From contig NC_088915.1 in NCBI RefSeq assembly GCF_963576675.1, positions 43,801,501 through 43,865,500 of the forward strand: 64,000 nt of DNA, in the 5' to 3' direction. Positions 33,101 through 43,939 of this stretch are shown piece after piece. The translations under genes were made by a program, and so were the position numbers. The notes beneath the pieces were generated by a model. It did no database searches and had not been told where the DNA came from. It saw only the letters and a program-made list of their open reading frames with translations. The stretch's first letter is position 1, and every line of letters begins with the position of its first letter. The stretch is from Euphorbia lathyris (lineage: Eukaryota > Streptophyta > Magnoliopsida > Malpighiales > Euphorbiaceae).

Positions 33101-35121
33101 TGTTGGAGTTTAGTGTCCTAAAGACAATTGTTTTAGGATATTAATATTAATGAATAAATTGTTTATTTGATCATTTGTTTAATAAGATATATAGCATTAA
33201 AATGTAACTATATATAAAGGCACAAATCTTTCATAAAGAAAGTAACCCTAAGTTTATTTAAGTAGTTATAAAGTGTTCATATAAGCATAAAATGAGACTG
33301 TACTTTATAATAGACCAATAGACTTAAAGTTAACCCAAGTCAAGTAATATGTTATAGGGGTTGGCATATTACTGTTGAGACTTGCATGTAACAGTGTTTT
33401 CTATCGAGACAGAAAGCTGATCTCACAAGCTATAGATATTCAGATATCTAGACAGTTACATGGATCCGGTGAAGGAGTTCATTAGGATTGGGACCCGACT
33501 TGAGATAACAGAATGGATTGATTTATCTAATGTGTCAACTGTTCATCTCATTGGTATTAGTAGGTATAACTAATCCTCAGACTCAAACATTTGTTAATTA
33601 GTGATTCTGGATTATGGAGTCTGATACTTTGATTCTGTGCGAGCACGATCCAACAGGTGAGAGCCTAGGGTGTGTGAGAGTAGAGTTGGGTATCACACAA
33701 AGTAATTGCAGAATAGTTAATGTCAGATTGAGCATTCGTCACTCCCGATAAGTGAGAGATATATCCAAATGGCCGCTTGTGGTGAATTAACTGAAATCCT
33801 TACAATGTGATAGAGTTAAGAGTAGAAATGGATATTTCACTTAACTTATCTTTCAGAGTGAATTCAACCTGTACAAGTAAAACCGGACTCTTCGTTATAT
33901 GTAACCTTGACACGTTCCATAGTTATAAGGAATTGACCGACATGATATAGTTGATGAAGGATCGTATATACTGTACCTAATGCAGAAAGGTTAATGTCAG
34001 TTATCAACCTGACTTCTTAATTGCTCTGGGGGAATATCATAGGTTCTGCTAGTAACAGCTCGCGACAGTATTCCGTTATTTATATATTGGAATTAATCGT
34101 GATGAATAATTTCAAAGGATATATACGGCTAGTGGCAATAAAGAACCTAATGGGTCGCATATGGGACTTGGAATCGGAGGACGAAAATGTAATTAGTGAG
34201 ACATGTATATATGGACCGAAATTTGTATATTAATTAGGGGATAAATTAATGGGTTACCTACATGAAACTCATATTTATTAAGAAAAAATACAAATGTATC
34301 AAAGTGGTGATATTTATTCCTTGTCAAACACTCTAAATCCTATATTCACTGTGTCATTAACGAACACAACTTTTGAATTTAGTTGGATTTTTTTTTTCTT
34401 CTTTTAGAAAAGTTGGTTTTTATCTGCTACTAATTTTAGAAAAAATATATATTCATCAAAATAAATTCACCTACCACACATCTTTACTTCTCTATTGGAC
34501 ATGATATAATATAATTTAAATTTGAATAATCATATTTTTTTTACGTTGATAATCATATTTTTTAAAAGAGATAATCATATTAATTTTTAACGGTTTAACA
34601 TTAATTATTTAGGTTTGTATATTTATATTAATATACAAAAGAGTTTCTTTTACTGATATTTTATTATTATTATTATGGTTTTAATATGATTTTTTTTAAA
34701 CGAACTGATATGTAATTGGTGCAGAATAAGGATCAAAATATCTGTGTTTTATAATAATATGTGAAATTGACCAAATTTATCAACATTAGGGATAAAATTA
34801 CACTATTTTAGACGTTAAGGGTAAAATTGTTCCTGAATATAAACGTTAGAGGTATTTTTGCACCTTATCCAATTTTTTTTTGTAACATGTACCGCTTTTC
34901 TTTAGATTTAACTAATATTAGATTTTTTTTCATAAAAAAAACTAATATTAGATTTTTCTTAAAAAAAGAAAAAAAACTAATATTAGATTTAACTAATAGA
35001 CTTATAACTTTATGCTTTTAATTTTACTTTTGTATAAACCAATATCCTAATCATTAAATGTGTTTTCATGAAAAAAAACCCATTAAATGTGTAAAACCCA
35101 TAAGCTAATCCATTAAAAAAA

Positions 35122-36309
35122 GGATAAATTCCAAAAAAAAATCTTGTGGTTTCACCGATTTCCAAATAAACCCATGTGGTTTGTTTTTACCAAAAAAAAG
35201 GAGCGTGGTTACGCCGTTACCCGAAAAACGGAAAATGGATTAACAGTGTTAAAAATGCTGACGTGGCGAAAGGTAAATTTGGAAAAAATATATTTTTTTA
35301 TTTTTTTCTTTTTCTTTTTTCTTTTTTCTTTCTTCTTCTTCTTCTTCTTCTTCCTCCTCCTCCTCCTCCTCCTCCTCCTCCTCCTCCCCTCTCTCTCTCT
35401 CTTCTCCTTCCTCTCTTTCTTTTTTTTAATCGGAAATCCCCAGATTTCCGAAATCGAAATTCCAGATTTCTGAAATCGGAAATCTGGGAATTTCCAGATT
35501 CCTGGAAATTTGAAGAACAATAATATGCATAATGAAATCGTTTTATGACAATCCTATATGCAAGTTCAAAGCTGACACAGTTGGTAAAATAAAATAAAAA
35601 ATTGTAAAGCCTATTATTGAATTGAATGCTTCCAATCCAACTGATAGCTTGCCAGAATGTTGAAGAGTAGGATAGTTAATTTTCCATTTGTTTGGTGTCA
35701 TACATGAATGTGGTTTATGTATTTCTGAAAATGCAGCATTTGATGGATATGAAAGACTCATAATTTGTGATTAAATGGAGCAATTTGAGCTTTCGGGCTA
35801 ATAACATCATGAAGCTTCAACTTTCAAGTATGGCGGATTACATTTTGCAGAAGTCTGAGCGGTGCCATATTGTTTCAAATGCTGCATTTAATCGGAAATC
35901 CCCAGATTTCCGATTTCGGAAATCTGGAATTTCCAGATTTCTGAATTTCCAGATTCCGAAATCGGATATCTGGGGATTTCCGATTAAAAAAAAGAAAGAG
36001 AGGAAGGAGAAGAGAGAGAGGAGGAGGAGGAGGAGGAGGAGGAGGAAGAAGAAGAAGAAGAAGAAGAAGAAGAAGAAGAAGAAGAAGAAGAAGAAGAAGA
36101 AAGAAAAAATAAAAAAGAAAAATAAAAAAATAAAAAAAAATCTTTTTCCCAAATTTACCCTTTGCCACGTCATCAGATTTAACGGTGTTAAGTCATTTTC
36201 CGTTTTTCGGGTAACGGCGTAACCACACTCCTTTTTTTTGGTAAAAACAAACCACAGGGGTTTATTTGGAAATCGGTGAAACCACAAGGTTTTTTTTTGG
36301 AATTTACCC
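35122..36309. mobile_element. Foldback Mutator-like MITE A, 9-bp duplication
   Basis: A 1188-bp element with long inverted arms (about 35122-35480 and 35890-36309) starting GGRTAAATTCCAAAAAAAAA and containing CTTGTGGTTTCACCGATTTCC. The duplication TTAAAAAAA is at 35113-35121 and 36310-36318. Each arm contains a large CTT/CCT (left) or GGA/GAA (right) microsatellite followed by a palindromic patch built from GGAAATCTGG. The central 370 bases are unique. Long Phe/Leu/Pro or Lys/Arg frames here are microsatellite artefacts. Confidence 0.9.
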
Positions 36310-36344
36310 TTAAAAAAACGTGATAAGATAATGGGAAAAAAACT

Positions 36345-37593
36345 GAGTAAATTACACCAATAGTACCTAAAATATACATCAGTTCACACTTTGGTACCTC
36401 GATTACATTTTGTCCCAAAAATATACCCCACGTATTGGTGACTGGACAATTATGTGCGTCTCTCCGGTTTATGCTTGGTCAACGTTTGTTTGACCATTAC
36501 TAATTTAAAAAATGGGACCCACCATATACTACACTTACATAAAAATACAATAATGCCCTTTGACTAAAAGAAATACTACTGTTCATCTTCTTCTCTCTAC
36601 CACTACCACTCCTCTTCTCTATCATCTACGGATCCTGACCAACATCCTCATATACATACAATTTGTTCATTGTCTCTCTACCACTGTTCATCTTTCCCAG
36701 AATACTTCTCTCTCTCGACAAAAGCCTTCTCTCTTTCTCTTTCCCAAAATCCTTCACTGTTCATATTTCCCAAAATCGTTATCTATCTCTCAAGCTAAAT
36801 CCCAAGATTATAAATGGAACCATCTCAGTCGTACTCAATGGCTTCTCAAGATTATAACTGGAACGATCTCCGTCGTTCTTAATTTTGTACTGATTTTTCC
36901 CCTTCTCTTTCCTCAGTTTTACCATCCTTCTCTTTCGCTATCTCTCCTATTTTTCTCCTTAATGGATATATAGGAACACATGAAAAAATTCACCAGCAGT
37001 GAATCACACATAAAATCTGTTCTTCCCCCATTTCCTTCCAAACTGTGTATTGACAACCATTGCCATTTGCAATTTGGGGAATTTTAATTCCAGAAGCTTC
37101 AGTATGTCAAAGAAAACCAATTGGATTCTAATAACCACCATTTAGTAATTTGATTTGCAGCAGATAACAAAAGAATCTAAGATTGATTCTTGTCATTTAT
37201 TGTGCATATACCATTAATTGATAATAAGCAGGTGTTCTTGCAATTGATTAAAAGTGGGTTTTTTAATTCATGGGTTGGACATAAGGAGAAAGAAATAGAA
37301 AGAGAGAGATGGACGGGGGAGAGAGAGTCAAATGGAAGGGTTTTATTTGAATCAAAGAAAAATGAGAATGAAAATGAAAGAGAGACACAGGGAAAGAGAA
37401 GGTCAAATTAGAGAGAAATAGGTCCATTTTTTAGTGTTATATTAGTCAATCAAGAGTTAACTGGTTATTTCCGGTCGCACGTAGTTAAATGTCCGGTCAC
37501 CCATATTTATGGTATATTTTTGGGACGAAATGTAATCCAGGTACCAAAGTGTGAACTAGGGTATATTTCAGGTACCATTGGTGTAATTTACCC
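36345..37593. mobile_element. Mutator-like MITE B, 10-bp duplication
   Basis: A 1249-bp element with inverted ends sharing GTAAATTACACCAATRGTACC and continuing for about 150 bases. A perfect 10-bp duplication GAAAAAAACT lies at 36335-36344 and 37594-37603. It lies only 35 bases from MITE A. The interior has short plus-strand frames (36560-36973) without recognisable content. Confidence 0.9.
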
Positions 37594-38027
37594 GAAAAAA
37601 ACTATAAAGAGGAAATGAGAATAACTGCTATATTTGACAAAATTAAAATAAATATTAGGATTTATGATAAAATAATTAAAAAAAATTATGTAATGATATA
37701 ATAAAAAAAGTTTACATACTTAATTGTAGAATTAATATCAAACATGATGTTTGATATAATTTCCTCTAAATTATTTTGATTAATAATTATAATTTGGTTA
37801 TGGTTATGAATTAAATTAAAGGATTATCTGATAATATTAATTAAAAGTTTTTATGTGATTGAAACTCTAATTAATTATTAATTTGATTAATAATAATTAT
37901 CTAGATATAATTAGATTATTTAGATAATAGTAAAGTGATTATTTAATTATCTAATTAGGAATCCTATTCGGAATAAGATCCTAATTAATTAATTACCTAA
38001 CACAACTAGGACTAGGGTTTGAAGAAG

Positions 38028-38038
38028 TCTATAAATAG
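38028..38038 (+). promoter_or_regulatory. Copia-2 LTR TATA box
   Basis: TCTATAAATAG, conserved with the 3' LTR (57215-57225) and followed in both by ACTCCCTAGCCTAGG. It would position LTR transcription about 30 bases downstream. Confidence 0.7.
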
Positions 38039-38419
38039 ACTCCCTAGCCTAGGAAATTCGGCCAGCACAAAATAAGCAGAGGTGGAATCGTTCCGTCGTC
38101 GTCTCGACTAATTTACTTTGTTTTCTTACTCCCTCTTTGATCTCGTATCGATTTCTGTTAGAGGTAATCATTGCGATTGCTATACTTTAAAGGTTGATTA
38201 TTGATTAATTTTGTTTTTCTGTGTTGAACAAAACGTTCGTTGCTCACGAGTTGATAATAAGAAGTTGTGGGCACTTCGTTTGCAACGGTAGATAGTTCTT
38301 CACTAAAGGTATTACTTTCTATCCCTCTTTATATGAAATAACAATTAACAGATCTTGAAAAAGGGAAATAGATAAAATTTTATTATTCCGCTACGCCTAG
38401 GCTTGTCTATTTTCCTACA

Positions 38420-38433
38420 TTAGTGTCAGAGCC
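38420..38433 (+). other. Copia-2 primer binding site (mutated)
   Basis: TTAGTGTCAGAGCC directly follows the LTR end. It corresponds to the initiator tRNA-Met site TGGTATCAGAGC with two changes. Confidence 0.75.
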
Positions 38434-38713
38434 TATGTTAATCTGTTATTTCATATATGTAAGTAAAGGGGTTTTTAATCAGATTGAATAGATTTATTGT
38501 TAGGTTAATTAATTAATCGGTTAGTTTAATTAATCTAAAGATAAATAAGTTTTGATTACTTGATAATTAAAACTGATTATGCATAGTTCCTAATTGTTTC
38601 GGTTGATAATCGTTTAAACAAAATATTAAAGGTTTTATGGTTGGATAATTAAAACGTTTTGTTTTATTAAATCTAAAAGATAAAAACTGATATTCTGAAA
38701 ATTGTTTTGAAAC

Positions 38714-38716
<3 letters not shown>

Positions 38717-38778
<62 letters not shown>
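38717..38778. repeat. TA microsatellite
   Basis: About 30 TA units in the Copia-2 leader. Gypsy-2 inserted at its right edge, creating the ATATT duplication. Confidence 0.95.
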
Positions 38779-38780
<2 letters not shown>

Positions 38781-38785
<5 letters not shown>

Positions 38786-40632
38786 GCCCAAAATAAATAA
38801 ATTTTATTATATATATATATAATGCTTGTTTGTCAATTTTAGGATATAGTTTTCATTGTATCTAGAAAATAAAAATAATAAATACATTCGTAAATTCATC
38901 CCAAATACGCGAGGCGTACATCTTCATACGCGAGGCGTTCTCCGCGCATCCAAAGGCGTTTCAGGATCAGGAGCACGTTTACGCGAGGCATGCATTTCCA
39001 TACGCAGGGCGTATACCGCGCATCCGAAGACGTTCCACTTCAGAGACTCGTTTACGCGGGACGTACCCTTCCATACGCCACGTGTAAACGTCATCGACAG
39101 AACGCGCAAGCTTTAGAAGCCCTGATACACAGGGCGTAACCGACATTACGCGGGGCGTATCCTCTCTTTCGGCAGTAGTTGGAAGCAGTCAACAGCAGTT
39201 AGTGGGAGTTGAAGAAGTTAAGTTAGTTGGTGATATGGCAAGTTAGTGGGAGAGAATTTCAAGGGGTAGTTGGTGAATAATTACCAAAATACCACTGAAT
39301 AATTACCAAAATGCCACTCCAAAATACTATAAATAGACCCCCTCCCCTTCATAAAAAATCACACTCAATCCAACACAACAAAACCCCTTCCTAAGGTCCC
39401 TTCCAATGCTCTCTAGTTCTTAGTTCTTAAGTCCCTTTGTTCTTAGTTCTTCAAGTTCTTTCTTTCGTTCTTCGTTTTTCTTAGCTTCGATTCCTTTTTT
39501 AGCTCTTCTTTAGCTCCAATTAAAGTTCCAATAGCCTCTTCCCAAGTTTTTTTCTATTCAATTTAGCATTCCCAAGCCTTTAATTTGCTCAATTTGCTCA
39601 ATTCCTAGCTAAAACTCTGTTTTCAAATCAATTTTCTAGATTCGTCCAACTACTTTCAAAGCCCGATTTTGTCTGTTTAAAGTCATTTTTTGCTTTCAAT
39701 CCCTTCGACAAAGTTGTTCCTGACGTCTTGAAGTTCAATCTAGTATATTTATTTGCCCAATTCCGTGCCCAGAAACTCTATTTACAAGCCGATCTTTCCA
39801 GGCCAAAAGACATTCTGTTTCCAGAATTTTCCAGATTCGTCCAGTTATTTTCAACTCTCAATTTTGTCTACTTAGCATCCGTTTTAGCCTTCGATCCCTT
39901 ATAGAAGTTTGTTCCTGACCTCCTGAAGTTGAATTTAGCCTATTTACTTGTCCAATTACGTGTTCTTAAGCATCCAAACGAGCCTCCCGAAGTTGAGGGT
40001 TAAATCTGCCCCATTTGCCTACCAACGTTTTGCCATTGCCAAAATCATATACCGTACGGGCCCGACCGGTCAGCTCTCCAAGGACCTCGCACCGACACCA
40101 AAATTCAACATCAATCCGAGATAGCTATTGTGGCTCCGAGTTTGTTGTTGAATTCCAATTTATTTTAATTGCATTTCAATTCCTTGTATTTGATTTGTTC
40201 TTCCAGTTCAATTGAATTAGCTATATGTTTAGTATAGAAGTTCTTCAATTGTAATTCATTTTCAATTTCATGCTTACCTCAAACACATGTATTCAAACCT
40301 TGATTTACATCAATAAAATACCGATTTTTCACCAAATCTCGTGTTAATTTCACACTTTCAATTTCTTTACTTTTCCCGTCTTCAATCTATACGCTTAGCT
40401 TAAATAAAAACAATTTATCTCGCAAAGTTTCTATAACGGCGCGAGAGACCCAAGAGGGACTTTTTCAATCCTTGCGTCCCTCGCCAATCGCTTCGATTAG
40501 ATTTCAAGTTTTGGCGCGCAAATTCCATAAACTTAACTATTTTAATTAAGAAGTAATCTTCTCTGGCACGCCCGCATCCTAACCACACGTGACAAGGTTG
40601 AAAATTAGCATATTCGCAAAATATCGCTAACA
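38781..40632 (+). repeat. Gypsy-2 5' LTR
   Basis: 1852 bp. The first 400 bases contain a cluster of ACGC-N3-GCGT dyads (38907-39165). The TATA box CTATAAATAG is at 39328-39337, with a CT-rich stretch after it. Compared with the 3' LTR it has one extra 21-bp dyad unit near 38910 and scattered substitutions. Confidence 0.95.
38907..39165. promoter_or_regulatory. Dyad cluster upstream of the Gypsy-2 LTR TATA box
   Basis: Perfect or one-mismatch ACGC-N3-GCGT dyads occur about eight times, several in pairs with starts exactly 21 bases apart (38907 and 38928). The cluster ends about 165 bases before the TATA box, where an enhancer would lie. The binding factor is unknown. Confidence 0.6.
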
Positions 40633-41008
40633 ATTTTTGGCACGCCCAGTGGGACCTTTTTTCTTAGGCTTTGCCAAAAATTTCAATACCCATCACACAC
40701 AATTTTTCCACACTCATTATCCCACTTTACCTTACCAAAATTTATTAGCTAACGCTAACAATTTTTGGCACGCCCGGTGGGCCTATGTTTAAGCTTTGCC
40801 AAAAATTTTAGAACCCGTTTTTGTGCCTATTTCTTCCGTAACTTTTTCATATCACATTTATTTTTCATTCAGTTTTTAAACCACTTGTTTTTCATGCTTT
40901 GCTTTAATTCCATTAATAAGTGTTTATTTATTTCTTTGTTCTTTCTTGTTTCAACACTAGATTTACTAACTTAATTTCATCATTTTCACTTATAAGTACT
41001 CACGGAGG
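40633..41008 (+). other. Gypsy-2 leader with two primer-binding-site copies
   Basis: TTTTTGGCACGCCCAGTGGG follows the LTR directly (40634-40653), the normal place for a primer binding site. The phrase CGCTAACAATTTTTGGCACG with CCCGGTGGG recurs at 40753-40781, so the LTR end plus primer site is duplicated about 129 bases downstream. The remainder is AT-rich leader up to the gag ATG at 41009. Confidence 0.75.
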
Positions 41009-43864
41009 ATGCCTCCTAGGAAAAACACCGGGAAAGATCCAATTCCATCGGACTCCGAAGAGAGTCAAAATCAAAACCAAGACCGTAACAATGAGCCCGG
41101 AATGCCCGAAGGCTTTGTGGCCGAGACTGTGAGCCATAGTCGCGATACAAACCAACAACCACCTCAAGGCCCGCCCATATTCGACTTAGCACCGTTTATA
41201 GCAAATATGGAGAAGCAAATCAACCAATTTCTACATGGGTTTTCACAGACCATGAGAGAGAATAATGAAGCCATATACAGCGCAATGCAAGCTAGAAACG
41301 AGGCCATGTTCAAAGCTAACAGCGAGGCGATAAACGATTCCAACAAGGTTCCGGCCCTCGAAGAGAGGATTGTCGATTTAACCGGGGAAATCGGCAAAAT
41401 CCCAGAGAAATTCGCCGAGCTTTTCTCACAAAAGTCAAGATCCCAAGGACCGACAAGCAATGGAAAAGGAACGCCGATCTCAGGCGCCGGTGAGAGGTAT
41501 ACCCCTCCACCAATTCGAGAAGAGAACCTCAAGTTCAATGTGCGCGGCGATAGGATCAGCCCAGAACCTGTTCAAATCCCACCGCCTCAACAACAGTTTA
41601 GGTCTTATACTGGACCTAGTAACCATGCCGAACATTACGAGGAGAGCCATGCTCGTAATGCGGGGGGCAATGGGAGAGGAAGCACCTTTCACCCACAACG
41701 GACGACGCATACACGCGTGGAACCCACCAACAACGTAGGGGAGGCCCAACGCATAAAGAACATCGTCCAAGAGATTTACGGGCCAGCCGTGAAGGAGGTG
41801 TACCGGCCCGAATTCCAAAAACCATACCCACGGCAGTATGACCAACTCTATCCCTTACCTCACAATTTTAGAGTCCCTGATTTCACTTTATTTTCAGGAG
41901 AGGAGGGGCAATCCACCGTAGAGCATGTGGCACGCTTCACCTTTTAGTGCAGTGGTTTGAGCATGGATACGAACTTCGACATGTTGCGCTTGCGACTATT
42001 CCCAGGATCACTAACGGGACCAGCGTTCTCTTGGTATGCCACTTTGCCATCAGGGTCCATTCATGGATGGGAACAAATGGAAAGACTTTTCCATAACCAA
42101 TTTTATCGAACGGAGCTCGAGGTTTGTGTTGCGGAGCTGTCCCGAATGACGCAACGATATGGGGAACCGGTTGAAAATTTTATCAACCGATTCAAAAAGA
42201 TGCGACATCGTTGTCGAATCAATATTCCCGAGGTTGAGTTCGTAAAGATTGCTCAACGTGGACTGGAATTCGAAAATCGGAAGAAATTTCAGGGAATCGA
42301 TTTTCGCGACTACTATGAATTGGTGGCCAAAGTTTCAGAGTACGAGGAGTTGATGAGGGAAGATCATCGACGCAAAAAGAACTCCATGGGAAGCTATCAA
42401 GGGGAAGTTCAAACGCATGAGGTAGCCATCGCCGACTTAACAAACACCGGATCTCGAACTTGTCCCGTGTTGTTAAAAAATCCCAAAACCCCTGAGGTAG
42501 TCAAAAGGGTTCCAACCACCCACAATACTTTCGATGTCTCAAAGACGGAAGAGATCTTCGATTACTTGCTAAAAGAGCAGTTCATCACATTGCCTCCTAG
42601 ACACGTGATCCCATCCAAAGACGAAATACGCGGACGAGATTACTGTAAGTATCACGATAACTGGAGCCATAACACTCAAGCTTGTTTTGGTTTTAGAAAT
42701 GCCGTGCAGGATAGGATTAACCGCGGGATACTCCAATTCCCGGAAAAGAAGGAAAGCATGCTGATCGATGAGGACCCATTCTCGATAGGCATTATCAATG
42801 CCACTTCACTAGTGTGGGGGGGCAAAGGAAAGCAACATCGCGACCTGAGGACTCGACAGATATGGGTACCAAAAGCGACGCCATCTAAGTTGGAGGAGAG
42901 CTCAAGGCAATCGCAGAATACAAAGAAAAGAGACGTGCAACAACGACGACCACGTTTCGTGACACCTTCGAGCGTGTCGCCCATCGATCAATGGCAATTG
43001 AATAGCCACAAGAAGTTCCCAAGGCCTCTCTCCAAAAATGCAAAAAGAAAATTAAGGAAGAGAGAGGCAGAAAAGAGGAATGATCGAAAGGAATCATCTA
43101 GCGTTAACTCTAATGACGCGAAAGGAGGAGGAAAAAACCAAGAGAAAAACCTCCAGATCCGGGTTGGAGATTTCATCATAAGGATAGATTGTGCAGCTAC
43201 CTCTTTAATCTTACCTTCGGATTTTAGAGGTGAAGACACCAAGGAAGAAGTCCCCAAACTCGAGCACAAGAAGCAAGAAGACATGATACCCAACGCATCA
43301 GGTGAAGAGGGCATGAAGAGGGTTTACTTTGACAAGCCCACTCCAAGGATGACTCGCCATATTAAACCTCTATACGTCAAGGCTCATGTAGATGGCAAAC
43401 CGATCTCCAGAGTGCTCATCGACAATGGATCAGCCGTTAACATCATGCCTATGAAGATGGTCCTAGCTTTAGGAAAATCGGAGGAAGATATAATCTTGTC
43501 AGAGGTGTCAGTCTCAGCCTTCACGGGAGAAATCGCAAAGACTTACGGTGTCCTACCTTTGGAGCTCACTATTGGCTCTCACACTGACATGGCTGCCTTC
43601 TTCGTGGTAAATTCAACTGCGAGCTATCAGGCGCTTTTGGGGAGAGATTGGATTCATTCCAACTCATGCATCCCTTCATCATTGCACCAACTCCTTCTAT
43701 TTTGGAAGGGAGACGATGTGGAAATTGTTCGGGCAAATGAGAAGCCGTTCGAAACTTACTCCGATGTGGTCGAAGCCAGACTTTACGAGGAATCTGTTGG
43801 CCCAATCCGAGTTAGGGCCAATCACAAGAGCAATCATGTGGCGAAGAGATTAAGAATATTCTGA
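41009..43864 (+). pseudogene. Gypsy-2 gag-protease, one in-frame stop
   Basis: The frame is continuous for 952 codons except TAG at 41945-41947, in the gag core just before CSGLSMDTNF. Relatives have Gln at the equivalent place, so this is probably CAG to TAG. Gag core: LFPGSLTGPAFSWYATLP, then RYGEPVENFINRFKKMRHRC. A Cys/His element YCKYHDNWSHNTQACFGFRN (about residue 545) replaces the classical CCHC knuckle, as in other Tat-type gags. The aspartic protease reads VLIDNGSAVNIMP with GRDWIH near the C-terminus. The DNGS form of the active site is common in this clade. Confidence 0.9.
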
Positions 43865-43939
43865 AACCAACGGCAATTGTGCCTCGTCGAAGGCCATTCC
43901 ACAATGAACCAATAATTGAAGAAGTTCCATGATTAAGAC

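Larger units (their letters stand above)
34251..37766. mobile_element. 3.5-kb insert in Copia-2 5' LTR, class uncertain
   Basis: The insert is defined by comparison with the uninterrupted 3' LTR near 56950. It is flanked by TAAATTAAT (34242-34250) and TAAATTATT (37767-37775), a 9-bp duplication with one mismatch. That fits a Mutator-like element without clear terminal repeats. It also ends with a perfect 11-bp-arm hairpin (37735-37757) ten bases before CTAA, a Helitron-like ending. It has no coding sequence. It carries the CGTTAGGG repeat seen at 10060 (about 34757-34870) and two foldback MITEs. Confidence 0.6.
33101..38419 (+). repeat. Copia-2 5' LTR (interrupted)
   Basis: About 1.8 kb of LTR sequence in two pieces, 33101-34250 and 37776-38419. 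Its second piece and the end of the first match 56269-57615 closely. The TATA box (TCTATAAATAG, 38028-38038) lies upstream of the presumed transcript start. The 3' end TTTCCTACA is followed at once by the primer binding site. Confidence 0.88.

Noticed and set aside
35144..36287. Phe/Leu/Pro-rich and Lys/Arg-rich frames
   Set aside because: They are produced by CTT/CCT and GGA/GAA microsatellites in the arms of a foldback MITE.
36560..36973. 137-codon frame inside MITE B
   Set aside because: Ser/Leu-rich with no known domain, inside a non-autonomous element, with multiple overlapping alternatives.
38567..38791. Ile-Tyr repeat frame
   Set aside because: It is translation of the TA microsatellite.
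38856..39116. Small frames in the Gypsy-2 LTR, present in both LTRs
   Set aside because: They lie in the dyad cluster upstream of the TATA box and differ between LTRs by an in-frame 21-bp unit. A non-coding explanation suffices.
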